Translations under genes and position numbers: made by a program
Assembly: GCA_013141435.1 (NCBI GenBank)
Contig: JABFQZ010000004.1
Location: 1-53,884 of the forward strand
DNA: 53,884 bases
Direction of reading: 5' to 3'
From: Ferruginibacter sp.
GTDB taxonomy: Bacteria > Bacteroidota > Bacteroidia > Chitinophagales > Chitinophagaceae
Notes under the pieces: model-generated
Database searches by the model: none
What the model saw: only the letters and a program-made list of their open reading frames with translations
What the model was told of the DNA's origin: nothing
Shown: one piece after another, positions 17,897 through 27,490 of the stretch
Position numbering within the stretch: position 1 is the stretch's first letter
How the letters are laid out: every line of letters begins with the position of its first letter

Positions 17897-18463
17897 ATGC
17901 TAAAGGAAGAAATTAGAATTTTGTATAAAAAAAGAAGAAGAGAAATAAGTGTTACTCAAAAAGAGAAATTAGAAGACCTTATGCTTATTCAGTTTCAAAA
18001 ATTGTTTATAGATATTGAGGGAGTAATAATGACTTATGCTCCAATAGACTCTATGAATGAGTACAACCCTTATTTAATAGAGGAGTACTGTTTTTTTAAA
18101 AATGAAAGTGTACAACTAGCTTACCCAGTTGTAGATTTTGTTACTGATACATTGAAAGTTTTTTTGATAAAAGATGAAACAGATTTTGCTAAGAATATAT
18201 ATGGTATTGAAGAACCAATTGGAGCTACCGAAATAAAACCTAGCTACATTAAAATAATGTTTGTACCATTGCTTGCTTTTGATAGTAACGGGTACAGAGT
18301 TGGGTACGGTAAAGGATATTACGATAAGTTGCTGAGTTTTTGCAACCCCAATTTAATAAAAATTGGCTTTAGTTTTTTTGAAGATGTAATTATAGATGAT
18401 ATAAATAATTTTGATAAAAAAATAGACTATTGTATTACACCAAATAAAATTTATCAATTTTAA
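17897..18463 (+). CDS. 5-formyltetrahydrofolate cyclo-ligase
   Basis: This 188-residue enzyme converts 5-formyl-THF with ATP to 5,10-methenyl-THF. It has the N-terminal basic motif LYKKRRREIS, the central MTYAPIDSMNEYNP region and the C-terminal signature GYRVGYGKGYYDKLL, which forms the ATP/folate site. Length is normal. It sits 27 bp after rsmD and 13 bp before lpxK, so it is probably in the same transcript. Confidence 0.9.
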   Translation: MLKEEIRILYKKRRREISVTQKEKLEDLMLIQFQKLFIDIEGVIMTYAPIDSMNEYNPYLIEEYCFFKNESVQLAYPVVDFVTDTLKVFLIKDETDFAKNIYGIEEPIGATEIKPSYIKIMFVPLLAFDSNGYRVGYGKGYYDKLLSFCNPNLIKIGFSFFEDVIIDDINNFDKKIDYCITPNKIYQF

Positions 18464-18476
18464 AAACAAGTATATT

Positions 18477-19523
18477 TTGCTAAAAAGTTTTCGATATTTA
18501 TTATTTCCTTTTTCACTTATTTATGGCGGAGTAGTAATGCTACGCAATTTTTGTTTTGATAAAAAAATATTCAAATCTGCCAGTTTTAATTTTCCGATAA
18601 TATGCGTAGGCAATTTGGCTACTGGCGGTACAGGTAAAACCCCCATGACCGAATATTTGATAGAACTATTGCAAAATAAATATGCTACAGCTACACTTAG
18701 CAGAGGATATAAGAGAAAAACTAAAGGTTATGCATTGGCAAATGACCTCACTACAGCTTTAGAAATTGGAGATGAGCCAATGCAATTTCATCAAAAGTAT
18801 CCAAACGTTGCTGTAGCAGTAGGAGAAGAGCGTATAGAAGCTATACCACAAATATTGCATGATAAACCAAATACCGAAGTTATTATTTTAGATGATGGAT
18901 TTCAACATAGAACAGTAAAGGCTGGTTTAAACATTTTACTTACAGATTATAAAAATTTGTATAGCAGAGATTTGATGCTACCTGCTGGAGATTTGAGAGA
19001 TGTAAAAGCTAGTAGAAAAAGGGCAGATATTATTGTAGTTTCAAAATGTAAATCTGAGTTATCTATAAATGAAAAAATAACAATTGAAAAAGAACTAAAA
19101 TTATTGCCAACTCAAAAAATATTTTTTACCGAAATACTATACTCAGAACCTTATCATTTATTTACAAATGCAAAATCGAATTTTGGAAATGCAAACGATG
19201 TACTTTTAATTACTGGAATTGCTAACCCAAAGCCATTGAAACAATTTGTAGAAGAGCATGTAAATAGCTACGATATGTTGCGATATGCAGATCATCATAT
19301 ATTTACAAGCACCGATTTAAAAGATATAAAAAAAAGTTTCGATAAAATAAAATCAGCAAATAAATTAATTATTACAACAGAAAAAGATGCCGTTAGGTTG
19401 AAAAAATTTGAGAAAGAGTTAATTGAATATCCAATTTTTGTAATGCCAATAAAACAACATTTTTTATTTGAAGAAGGAGATATTTTCAATAAACAAATTT
19501 TAAATTTTATAAACAATTTTTAA
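18477..19523 (+). CDS. lpxK: Tetraacyldisaccharide 4'-kinase LpxK
   Basis: This 348-residue membrane-associated kinase phosphorylates the 4' position of the lipid A disaccharide. The start is TTG at 18477, giving MLKSFRYLLFPFSLIYG, which agrees with the family N-terminus and its membrane anchor. The P-loop is CVGNLATGGTGKTP (about 42-55), and ILDDGFQHR carries the second catalytic motif. TTEKDAVRL near the end is also typical. It shows that the organism makes lipid A. It is last in the DUF3822-rsmD-cyclo-ligase-lpxK run. Confidence 0.93.
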   Translation: MLKSFRYLLFPFSLIYGGVVMLRNFCFDKKIFKSASFNFPIICVGNLATGGTGKTPMTEYLIELLQNKYATATLSRGYKRKTKGYALANDLTTALEIGDEPMQFHQKYPNVAVAVGEERIEAIPQILHDKPNTEVIILDDGFQHRTVKAGLNILLTDYKNLYSRDLMLPAGDLRDVKASRKRADIIVVSKCKSELSINEKITIEKELKLLPTQKIFFTEILYSEPYHLFTNAKSNFGNANDVLLITGIANPKPLKQFVEEHVNSYDMLRYADHHIFTSTDLKDIKKSFDKIKSANKLIITTEKDAVRLKKFEKELIEYPIFVMPIKQHFLFEEGDIFNKQILNFINNF

Positions 19524-19584
19524 TCTTATTCTTTAATATTACTATTTCACTTTAGCTTCACTAATGTTATTATACTTGTAATAA

Positions 19585-22377
19585 ATGAATAAAATACCGA
19601 TTACAATTATTACACTATTTATTTTTGCAAATAGTTTTGCACAAAAAACTATTTCTGTAAATGGTAAGGTAAAAACAGAAGATGGTAAAGGGTTATCTTT
19701 TTGTACCGTATCGCTTTTTTCTAATGGGTTTATTGATACGGTAAAAACTATAACAGATGAAAAAGGGCATTATTTCTTTAAAAATGTATCACAAAGAAAA
19801 TATATAGTTACGGTTTCGCACATTGGGTACAAAAAATTTATAGATACTTACGATTATACGTTGAATACTAGCAATGAAATAAATGGCGATATTCTTATGC
19901 AGGTAGGAAATGATTTATTAGAAACAGTAAATTTAGAATCGGCAAAGATTTATGTAAAAGAAGATACTATATCGTTTAGGATTGATAGTGCAATGTATCG
20001 TAAAAATGACAATGTAGCTGAAGTGCTAAAAAAATTGCCAGGTATAGAAGTTGATAAAGATGGGAAAGTAACATCAGTTGGAAGAGAAGTAAAAAAAGTA
20101 AAAGTAAACGGAAAAGAATTTTTTGGTGGAGATGTAAAAACTGCTATTCAACAATTGAATGCAGATATGATAGAGAAAATCCAAATAATAGAGGATTATG
20201 GCGATCAAGCTGCATTTACAGGAGTAAAAGAAGGAGAAGCTTCACTTACTATGAATATTCAATTAAAAAAAAATAAAACCAATGGTGTGTTTGGAAATAT
20301 TGCAGCAGGAGTAGGAACCGAAAAAACATACTCTAATAATGTAATTTTAAATCATTTTAATAGCAATCATCAAATATCTTTTGTAGGTAATCTTAATAAT
20401 GCCAATGTAAATACTTTTAATTTTTCGGGATTAGGAAATGCCCTAGGAGCTTTGTCTCGTGGGCTTACAACCAATTCAATAACTGGTAGTGATGGTATAA
20501 GTAATACCAAAAGTATTGGATTTAATTACAGAACAGATTTATCTAAAAAAGTAAAATTAACTAGTAGTTATAGCTTTTCTAAAAAAGCTACTACGCTTAT
20601 AAAAGATATATTTATACAATATCCAACATCTAACCCAGATAGTACAAATTACAATAAACCACATAATGCTGATTTTTCTGTAAATGATAATCACAGACTT
20701 ACTTTTAATATTGAATATACAATTGATTCGTTTAATTTTATAAAATTTAGTCCAATTATTACATATAGAAATACAGATGACAATTATAGATCTGATATGA
20801 TTTTATATAATAATAAATTAATTACATTAAATGAAGGTTATAATACCAACATAAATAATTCCACATCTCCAAATTTTTCGGGTAGCCTCTTGTACAATCA
20901 CAGTTTTGTTAAAAAGGGAAGAACTTTTTCAGTAAATTTTTTAAGTGGAAAATCCACTACAAACCGAGAAGATGATATTTATAATAAATATACTCGGTAC
21001 GACATTAATGGTAATCCTATATTTTATACACCCACAAACCAATATGTAATTCAGCAAAATGGCAATTATAATTATGGTGTAAATACTTCATTTAGAGAGC
21101 AATTAAGTAAAGAAAGAAGTTTAGAAATAAATTATGCTTACAATAAAAAGTATGTTGGCAACGATAAAAAAACATACGATTTAAATTATACGCCAAATGT
21201 ATTATTAGATAGACTCACTAATAATTACGAAAATATTTATACCACAAATCGTATTGGATTTAATTTAAAAACTACTTTTAAAAAATATAATTATACCATT
21301 GGTTTTGCTTTACAACCTGCTCATATTGAAAGCAATTCGTTTACTTCATCTAAAATAAGTTATAAGCAAAGTTTTATAAATTTTTTTCCAGTAGCTAGGT
21401 TTGTTTATAATTTTGCAAAAGGAAAGTCATTAACCATTAATTATACCGGAAGCACCAACCAGCCTACATACCAACAATCGCAACCCATCGCCGATGTGTC
21501 TAATTTATTAAATACAATTATTGGCAACCCAAATTTAAAGCCTGAGTTTAGCAATACAATTAGCATACCTATTAACTATTTAGATGTAATAAAAGGAAAC
21601 GGTTTTTTTGCAAACTTTAGCACCTCTTTTGTAAAAGATAAAATAATAAATAACGTTACAAGAAATAATTTTGGAATACAAGAAACAAGGTATTTGAATA
21701 CAAATGGTTTTTATAATATTAATGCAACCTATGGCATTACAAAATCTATTAATAAAAGAAAGTATGTATTTAATTATGGAGGGTCTATAAATTATAATAA
21801 CAATATTTCTTATTTAAGCTCCATAAAAAACAATGGCAACAACTGGCTTGTAATGCAACGTTTTGCTACCGATTATAAAATAAAAAAATGGTTAGAAACC
21901 TCAGCAGCTGTTAACTTTTCTTTAAACGATATTAAAAATTCTATAAACACCAAATCCAATAGTACAGTACGAAATTGGTTTTTTAGCCATTCTTCAAAAT
22001 TATATTTTAAATACGATTTTATATTTAGTTACGACATCGAAAAATATTTATACAGCGGTTATTCTAATAATGTTGCATCTAATCCATTTTTAATTAACAG
22101 TAGTTTAGAAAAACAATTTTTTAAAACAAAAAAGGCATCATTAAAATTTCAAGCTTTTGATATTTTAAACCAAAATGTGAGTATTAGTAGAGTTATTAAT
22201 TCTAGCACTTCTTCCATTACAGATACTAAAACCAATAGATTGCAACGTTATTTTATGGTTAGTATAATTTACAGAATAAATAAATTTAAAGGTTCTGCCA
22301 ATCGTAGGCAAAGTATGCAAACCATGCCAGGTGTACAAAGCGAAGTGCGAATATTAAATGGGCAAATTGGCTTGTAA
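19585..22377 (+). CDS. TonB-receptor-like outer-membrane beta-barrel protein
   Basis: This 930-residue protein has a signal peptide (NSFA-Q). A CarboxypepD_reg-like domain follows (about 22-105, VNGKVKTEDGKGLSFCTVSL). A plug-like segment contains VAEVLKKLPGIEVDKDG and VKVNGKEFFGGD, and a long Asn/Tyr-rich barrel runs to the end. The pattern fits the outer membrane beta-barrel family related to TonB-dependent receptors in Bacteroidota. No partner lipoprotein gene is adjacent. Substrate is unknown. It is convergent with the MFS gene: its stop abuts the MFS stop. Confidence 0.85.
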   Translation: MNKIPITIITLFIFANSFAQKTISVNGKVKTEDGKGLSFCTVSLFSNGFIDTVKTITDEKGHYFFKNVSQRKYIVTVSHIGYKKFIDTYDYTLNTSNEINGDILMQVGNDLLETVNLESAKIYVKEDTISFRIDSAMYRKNDNVAEVLKKLPGIEVDKDGKVTSVGREVKKVKVNGKEFFGGDVKTAIQQLNADMIEKIQIIEDYGDQAAFTGVKEGEASLTMNIQLKKNKTNGVFGNIAAGVGTEKTYSNNVILNHFNSNHQISFVGNLNNANVNTFNFSGLGNALGALSRGLTTNSITGSDGISNTKSIGFNYRTDLSKKVKLTSSYSFSKKATTLIKDIFIQYPTSNPDSTNYNKPHNADFSVNDNHRLTFNIEYTIDSFNFIKFSPIITYRNTDDNYRSDMILYNNKLITLNEGYNTNINNSTSPNFSGSLLYNHSFVKKGRTFSVNFLSGKSTTNREDDIYNKYTRYDINGNPIFYTPTNQYVIQQNGNYNYGVNTSFREQLSKERSLEINYAYNKKYVGNDKKTYDLNYTPNVLLDRLTNNYENIYTTNRIGFNLKTTFKKYNYTIGFALQPAHIESNSFTSSKISYKQSFINFFPVARFVYNFAKGKSLTINYTGSTNQPTYQQSQPIADVSNLLNTIIGNPNLKPEFSNTISIPINYLDVIKGNGFFANFSTSFVKDKIINNVTRNNFGIQETRYLNTNGFYNINATYGITKSINKRKYVFNYGGSINYNNNISYLSSIKNNGNNWLVMQRFATDYKIKKWLETSAAVNFSLNDIKNSINTKSNSTVRNWFFSHSSKLYFKYDFIFSYDIEKYLYSGYSNNVASNPFLINSSLEKQFFKTKKASLKFQAFDILNQNVSISRVINSSTSSITDTKTNRLQRYFMVSIIYRINKFKGSANRRQSMQTMPGVQSEVRILNGQIGL

Positions 22378-23598
22378 TTAGTACTCTACTTTTTTCAATT
22401 TTGGAAAACCTATCCAAGTACCCACTACTACAAGAATAGACATAGCACCACCAAAAATTACTGCTGGTAATGTGCCCATAAGTTTTGATGTAATACCACT
22501 TTCAAATTGCCCCAATTCGTTCGATGAATTAATAAAAATCATGTTTATAGACGATACTCTGCCACGCAATTCGTCTGGCGTATATAACTGCGAAATCATA
22601 CCTCTAATTACAACACTTATACCATCGCATACACCTGCTAATGCTAAAGCTGCAAAGCTTAACCAATACACTTTTGAGAATCCAAATACTATAATAAAAA
22701 TACCAAAACCTGCTACAGCTAAAAGCATTTTTATGCCTTGTTTTTTCTTCATTGGCACAACAAGCAAAATGAGTACACTAATAAGTGCACCAATATCCAT
22801 TGCAGCATTTAAAAACCCATAACCTATTGCATTAGTATGTAAAACATTTTCGGCAATTTCGGGTATAAATGCTACAGCACCGCCAAATAGCACTGCAAAT
22901 AAATCTAACGAAATTACACCAAGCATTGTTTTTGTTTTCCATACAAATTCAAAACCATGTTTTATAGATTGTAATATTGGTTCTTTTTTTTCTGCTACAG
23001 TTGGGGGTTTTGGTTTTATTTTTAAAGAAAAAAAAGTAGCCAATAACAATAATATTGCACTTACAAAATAGGCGTTTGAAATGCCAGCAAATGCAATTAA
23101 AATACCACCAGTAGCATGCCCAATAATAGATGAGAGTAAGTACGATGAAGAGTTTACAGAAATTGCTTTTTGTAACAAATTTCTTGGCACAATTGCTGCT
23201 ATCATACTACTTGCAGCAGGCGATGAAAAAGATCTTATTACACCAGTACAAAATACAACAAATAATATAGCAGTTAGTTTTGTATTGGTAGATAATTCAA
23301 AAAAAGTTAAAGCTATAAACCCAAGTAAAACAGCACACAAAGTGTACATCATATAGGTAAATAACAATATCTTTTTTTTATCATTATTATCAATATAATG
23401 CCCAGCATATAATGAAGAAATAACTGCTGGTAAAAACTCTGTAATGCCAGCTACGCCTACCATATATGTATTCGATAGCTTAAAAACCTGATAAATTACA
23501 ATGGTAGATATCATTCTAAAACCAAGTGTATAAAATAATTTAGCACTTATAAAGTGCCAAAATTCTTGCGGTAATGTACTCTCAGTTTTTATTTTCAT
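22378..23598 (-). CDS. MFS transporter
   Basis: This 406-residue protein has about 12 hydrophobic segments. The first half has GITEFLPAVISSLYAGHYIDNNDKKK, an MFS signature loop between TM2 and TM3. The second half carries GVCDGISVVIRGMISQLYTPDELRGRVSSI, typical of the enterobactin-exporter-like MFS_3 group. It probably exports a small molecule, but the substrate cannot be named. It directly abuts the deoxynucleoside kinase gene upstream and is likely the last gene of the antitoxin-toxin-folK-kinase run. Confidence 0.86.
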   Translation of the reverse strand: MKIKTESTLPQEFWHFISAKLFYTLGFRMISTIVIYQVFKLSNTYMVGVAGITEFLPAVISSLYAGHYIDNNDKKKILLFTYMMYTLCAVLLGFIALTFFELSTNTKLTAILFVVFCTGVIRSFSSPAASSMIAAIVPRNLLQKAISVNSSSYLLSSIIGHATGGILIAFAGISNAYFVSAILLLLATFFSLKIKPKPPTVAEKKEPILQSIKHGFEFVWKTKTMLGVISLDLFAVLFGGAVAFIPEIAENVLHTNAIGYGFLNAAMDIGALISVLILLVVPMKKKQGIKMLLAVAGFGIFIIVFGFSKVYWLSFAALALAGVCDGISVVIRGMISQLYTPDELRGRVSSINMIFINSSNELGQFESGITSKLMGTLPAVIFGGAMSILVVVGTWIGFPKLKKVEY

Positions 23599-24231
23599 TT
23601 AAGGCAATGTAATGTAATGCTGTCCGTTTTCGTATTCTTTATCTAAAGCGTTTATTATTATTTTAAAGTGCTCTGGGTTATCTATAAAATCAGCATTAGA
23701 TGCATCTACAAAAAGCGTTTTAATATTGTGTTGCTTTATGTATTGTGTATAGGTTTCCTGTATCGAAAATAGATAATCGTTTGGTATATCTTGTTCAAAC
23801 TTTCTATTTCTTTTTTTTATATTTTCTTGTAATTTATTTACAGGTGTGTGTAAATAAATTAAAATATCTGGTTGTACAATTTGAGGATTTATAATATCGA
23901 AAAGTTTTTGATATAACCTAAATTCTTCATCGGGCAAGTTTACTTTTGCAAACAATAAGCATTTTGTAAAAAGATAATCGGATACAGTTATTGTTTGAAA
24001 AATATCTTTTGTACCCAACATTTCTTTAAGCTGCTTATACCTTTCGGCCATAAAAAATAGCTCAATCGGAAAAGCGTACTGTTGCGGATTTTCGTAAAAC
24101 TTTGCCAAAAATGGATTGTCGGCAAACTCTTCTAAAATTAGCTTAGCTTTAAAATGGTTACTAAGCAAGGTTGACAAAGTAGTTTTGCCAGCACCAATAT
24201 TTCCTTCTATAGTAATAAAATTATAATTCAT
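23599..24231 (-). CDS. Deoxynucleoside kinase
   Basis: This 210-residue protein of the dCK/dGK/TK2-like family phosphorylates deoxynucleosides for salvage. It shows the P-loop IEGNIGAGKTTLSTLL (residues 8-23), the substrate-site EEFADNP, FFMAERYKQL, and the lid KKRNRKFEQDIP. Substrate specificity (dA, dG or broad) is not readable. It lies 36 bp after folK and abuts the MFS gene. Confidence 0.88.
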   Translation of the reverse strand: MNYNFITIEGNIGAGKTTLSTLLSNHFKAKLILEEFADNPFLAKFYENPQQYAFPIELFFMAERYKQLKEMLGTKDIFQTITVSDYLFTKCLLFAKVNLPDEEFRLYQKLFDIINPQIVQPDILIYLHTPVNKLQENIKKRNRKFEQDIPNDYLFSIQETYTQYIKQHNIKTLFVDASNADFIDNPEHFKIIINALDKEYENGQHYITLP

Positions 24232-24267
24232 CTGCCTGCAAAATAATAGGAAACAATAAATTTTTGC

Positions 24268-24747
24268 TTAAATCTTTTGCACATTTAAAGTGTCTTTACA
24301 CTCCAAAAGCATATTTTTTATACTTTTTTTTGATACTGGGTGTACAAAATCCATTGCTATTTCGGCAAGCGGAACCAATACAAATCTACGATTAGCAATT
24401 TCGGGGTGTGGTATTACTAAGTTTTTTGTGCCTATTATTTCATTGTTGAAAAAAAGAATATCAATATCTATAATTCGTGGAGCATTTTTTGTAGTACGTA
24501 CTCTTCCCATTTTAGTTTCAATATGTAATGTTTTTTTTAATAAATTTTTTGCATCACAAATTGTTTCTATAATCAATACTTTATTTAAAAAATTAGGCTG
24601 CTCAGTATTGCCCCAAGCTGCTGTAGAGTATATGCTCGACTCCTTTCTTATAATACCAATATTTTCAGTAATATTTTTAATGGCTTCATTAAGTTGTACA
24701 GCACTGTTGCCCATATTACTACCCAATAAAATATATGCAATGTTCAT
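24268..24747 (-). CDS. folK: HPPK, 6-hydroxymethyl-dihydropterin pyrophosphokinase
   Basis: This 159-residue enzyme transfers pyrophosphate from ATP to 6-hydroxymethyl-7,8-dihydropterin. It has the start AYILLGSNMGN, the middle NFLNKVLIIET and the signature RTTKNAPRIIDIDILFFNNE, followed by IPHPEIANRRFVLVPLAEI. Length is normal. Its start codon overlaps the stop codon of the upstream RES toxin gene (TAATG), so its translation is probably coupled to a toxin-antitoxin module. Confidence 0.94.
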   Translation of the reverse strand: MNIAYILLGSNMGNSAVQLNEAIKNITENIGIIRKESSIYSTAAWGNTEQPNFLNKVLIIETICDAKNLLKKTLHIETKMGRVRTTKNAPRIIDIDILFFNNEIIGTKNLVIPHPEIANRRFVLVPLAEIAMDFVHPVSKKSIKNMLLECKDTLNVQKI

Positions 24748-25202
24748 TATAAGGTAAACAAACGTTTATCAGTTTTAAATAAAATTGTTTCTATTATTTT
24801 TATTTTTTTATAATCTTTATGCAAAGGGTTTAGCAAATAATTATGCTCTTCTGGTATTACGGCCGATGGTACTTTAATAGCAATATTCCCCATAGATTTT
24901 ATAAATTCATTGCCCATAAATTTGGTGTAGCTAAAATCTTCATTCCATAATAATTTTAATTTGGCAAGTTTTATTTCTGGAATCTCACAATTATCTGGTA
25001 TAGATATTTTTAGCAAACTTAACGATGTAGCAAAATCTTTAAACTGGTTATTTACAAGCATTTCTAATACAGCTAAAGAAATATTTTGCGAAACATAAAG
25101 CATAGGAATACCTTTAGAGTTCCACCTACCACCAAATAGCTTTGACCCTGTGCCAGTAAGGTCTTCGTTGTAAATGGTATTACATATTCTATATACAATC
25201 AT
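24747..25202 (-). CDS. RES-domain toxin (NAD+ phosphorylase type)
   Basis: This 151-residue RES-family toxin is predicted to degrade cellular NAD+ in the cytoplasm. Visible catalytic-type residues are Arg26 in GGRWNSKG, Tyr36 in LYVS, Glu47 in LAVLE and Ser113 in VPSAVIPEEHNYLLNP, which match the conserved RES pattern. It begins 4 bp inside the end of the Xre antitoxin gene (ATGA), the usual order of this type II system. Its stop overlaps the folK start, which is unusual. The protein looks complete, so the module may be active. Confidence 0.9.
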   Translation of the reverse strand: MIVYRICNTIYNEDLTGTGSKLFGGRWNSKGIPMLYVSQNISLAVLEMLVNNQFKDFATSLSLLKISIPDNCEIPEIKLAKLKLLWNEDFSYTKFMGNEFIKSMGNIAIKVPSAVIPEEHNYLLNPLHKDYKKIKIIETILFKTDKRLFTL

Positions 25203-25651
25203 GCAAATATACCATGTTGTATTCTGCCTAGTTGGGTCATTACATTTTGTATGCCTTCGTAGGTAGAAAGTGAGTGTATAGATATATTGCCTTCCAACAT
25301 ATATGGGCTTCTTTTTATCCAGTTATAAAAATTATCAATATTGCCAAATGTTGTTTTTCCTTCTTTTATTACTTTTTCTATTAAAGATATTCTTTCGGCA
25401 TTTATTGGTGCAAATGAGCCATTATTTTTTGCATAGCGTTGCAAGGTACGCTCACTTACATGCAATATGGCAGCCCATTCCGCCATGCTAAATGGTATTT
25501 TATCGGCTATTTTTTTAAAATCGTTGTACGAAAATTCTTTTAGCCCAGTTGTAGTTTTTAATACTCCATAAAAAGCAGCTGGCTCATTTACTACATTCAA
25601 TGGTTCATCTTGTTCGTATTTTTTAGGTTCTATTTTTTTCTGTTTTTTCAT
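25199..25651 (-). CDS. Xre/MbcA/ParS-type antitoxin
   Basis: This 150-residue antitoxin has a charged N-terminus, a helix-turn-helix around residues 54-77 (SMAEWAAILHVSERTLQRYA) and the C-terminal toxin-binding domain (IDNFYNWIKRSPYMLEG to the end). It pairs with the overlapping RES toxin gene, neutralises it and probably represses its own promoter upstream of 25651. It is divergent from the ABC-2 permease gene, with a 91-bp gap that would hold both promoters and any operator. Confidence 0.9.
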   Translation of the reverse strand: MKKQKKIEPKKYEQDEPLNVVNEPAAFYGVLKTTTGLKEFSYNDFKKIADKIPFSMAEWAAILHVSERTLQRYAKNNGSFAPINAERISLIEKVIKEGKTTFGNIDNFYNWIKRSPYMLEGNISIHSLSTYEGIQNVMTQLGRIQHGIFA

Positions 25652-25742
25652 AAAACGTCATTTGTCCACAAATTTATGTCATTTGTCTTGAGTTTCCAAA
25701 TTTTCATCTTTTTTCTTTAACTTTACGTATAATTTTTTTTTA

Positions 25743-26852
25743 ATGAAATATAATCAAGTAAAAGCCATGCTTGCTATTACCAAAGCAAGTTTGCGTTCTA
25801 TATTTAGGAGTCCATCGGCTGTGGTATTTAGTTTTGTTTTTCCTTTTATTTTTATTATTGTATTTGGTTTTATTGGCAATGGTAACGGTATGCAAAATTT
25901 TAATGTAGTGTTGGCTACTAATGCCGATACTACAAACGAAATATATGCATCTTTAAAAAAAGCTGAAGGAGTAAAATTAATAAAATATAAAGATGTTGTA
26001 AACTTAAAAAAATCGCAACAAAAAGGAGCTATTGCTGGCATAGTAAACATTATAAAAGATACAACCAAAGAGCCTTTATATACTGTTACACTACAAAGTA
26101 CCAATTCTAGCAACGATAAATGGCCTCAGTTAAAAACGCTTTTAGAAAGCAAAATTAATGAAATAAGCAACAATAAATATTTGGGCAGACCAACCTATGC
26201 AAAATTTAATTTCGATTACAAAAAAGATATTACCGAAATAAGGCAATATAAAACTATCGATTTTATTTTGCCAGGTCAGTTGGGCTTTTCCTTATTAAGT
26301 TCTGGTGTGTTTGGTGTAGCTTTTTCTTTTTTTAGTATGCGCAATACTATGGTGCTAAAACGTTTTTTTGCAACACCTATAAGCAAAACTTTTATAGTAT
26401 TAGGCGAAGGTTTGAGCAGAGTTATTTTTCAAATGATTACTGCAATAGTAATAATAGGTGCAGGGTATTTATTTTTCGATTTTACACTAATTCATGGCTT
26501 CGTTACTTTTGCCGAAATGCTGTTACTTAGCTTTATAGGCTTAGTAATATTTATGGGTTTTGGCTTTACAGTAAGTGGTTTAGCCAAAAGCGAAAGTGCC
26601 ATTCCACCATTTGCAAATTTAATTACCATGCCACAATTTTTGCTTGGAGGCACTTTTTTTTCTATCGATAATTTCCCAAAATGGTTACAACCAATTTCAA
26701 AAGCAATGCCACTTACACACCTAAATACAGCTATGCGTAGCATTGCATTTGAGGGGCAAAATCTTTGGGATATAAGAGCCGAAATTGGCATACTTTTGTT
26801 GTGGGCTATTGTAGCTAATTTTGTAGCCACCAGAGTTTTTAAATGGGAATAA
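25743..26852 (+). CDS. ABC-2 type transporter permease
   Basis: This 369-residue protein has one N-terminal membrane helix (about 25-45), a ~130-residue extracytoplasmic domain and five C-terminal membrane segments with the ABC-2 motif LPGQLGFSLLSSGVFG and the late FANLITMPQFLLGGTFFSIDNFP. It resembles YbhS/YhhJ-type or drug/lipid-export permeases. No ATPase gene lies next to it, so its partner must be encoded elsewhere. It is flanked by the toxin-antitoxin operon and a dispersed repeat. Confidence 0.85.
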   Translation: MKYNQVKAMLAITKASLRSIFRSPSAVVFSFVFPFIFIIVFGFIGNGNGMQNFNVVLATNADTTNEIYASLKKAEGVKLIKYKDVVNLKKSQQKGAIAGIVNIIKDTTKEPLYTVTLQSTNSSNDKWPQLKTLLESKINEISNNKYLGRPTYAKFNFDYKKDITEIRQYKTIDFILPGQLGFSLLSSGVFGVAFSFFSMRNTMVLKRFFATPISKTFIVLGEGLSRVIFQMITAIVIIGAGYLFFDFTLIHGFVTFAEMLLLSFIGLVIFMGFGFTVSGLAKSESAIPPFANLITMPQFLLGGTFFSIDNFPKWLQPISKAMPLTHLNTAMRSIAFEGQNLWDIRAEIGILLLWAIVANFVATRVFKWE

Positions 26853-26864
26853 TTTTTTTGTTTT

Positions 26865-26914
26865 CCAGCATTTGAAAAAATGGCATCTTCATTGGCGTCG
26901 CACCTTTCATCATT
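26865..26914 (+). repeat. Dispersed ~50-bp repeat, copy 2
   Basis: The core ATTGGCGTCGCAC with similar flanks matches copy 1 at 9448-9498 in the same orientation. It lies between the ABC permease and SRPBCC genes. Confidence 0.7.
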
Positions 26915-26966
26915 ATAACTCTAATCATCTTTTATTATTTTTTGCAAAAAAAAAGTAATTTCAACA

Positions 26967-27488
26967 ATGAAAAAACTTAAAGGTATAGCATTAGTATTTA
27001 TAGGTTTATTTGCAACAGTAACATTGTTATCATTGCTTATACCAAACAAAGTAGTAATAGCCAAATCGGTAACTGTGCAGGCAGATTCGTTATTACTTTT
27101 CAATAAAATTTGTGATCTTCAAAATTGGAAAAATTGGCATCCAGTTTTTATGGATAGCACCGTAAAAAAAACTTACAGTACACTGCCCAATGCAGAAAAT
27201 TCATTTGTAACATGGACTACCAATGGTCATCAAAATAAATTAGTAATCACAAAAAAACAATATCCATTTGTAGAAATGGCATTGAAAAGAGAAGGCGAAA
27301 ACGATGTAGAAAATATTTTTTCGATAATGCCAATACAAGAGCAAGGAAACATGCAAGTACAATGGCAAACCATTACAAAACTAAAATGGTACCCTTGGGA
27401 AAAATTTAGTGGCATATTTATAGAGAAAATGGCTGGCGAAGGTTACGAAGCAGCATTACAATCTTTAAAAAAAAGTATAGAAAATTAA
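26967..27488 (+). CDS. SRPBCC-family protein with N-terminal membrane anchor
   Basis: This 173-residue protein has one hydrophobic helix (residues 7-26), then a START-like SRPBCC/polyketide-cyclase domain with the tell-tale LQNWKNWHPVFMDSTVK and a C-terminal helix LKWYPWEKFSGIFIEKMAGEGYEAALQSL. Such proteins bind hydrophobic ligands; the ligand is unknown. A second protein of similar layout is encoded at 42689-43222. It is convergent with queG, with a 2-bp gap. Confidence 0.78.
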   Translation: MKKLKGIALVFIGLFATVTLLSLLIPNKVVIAKSVTVQADSLLLFNKICDLQNWKNWHPVFMDSTVKKTYSTLPNAENSFVTWTTNGHQNKLVITKKQYPFVEMALKREGENDVENIFSIMPIQEQGNMQVQWQTITKLKWYPWEKFSGIFIEKMAGEGYEAALQSLKKSIEN

Positions 27489-27490
27489 TT

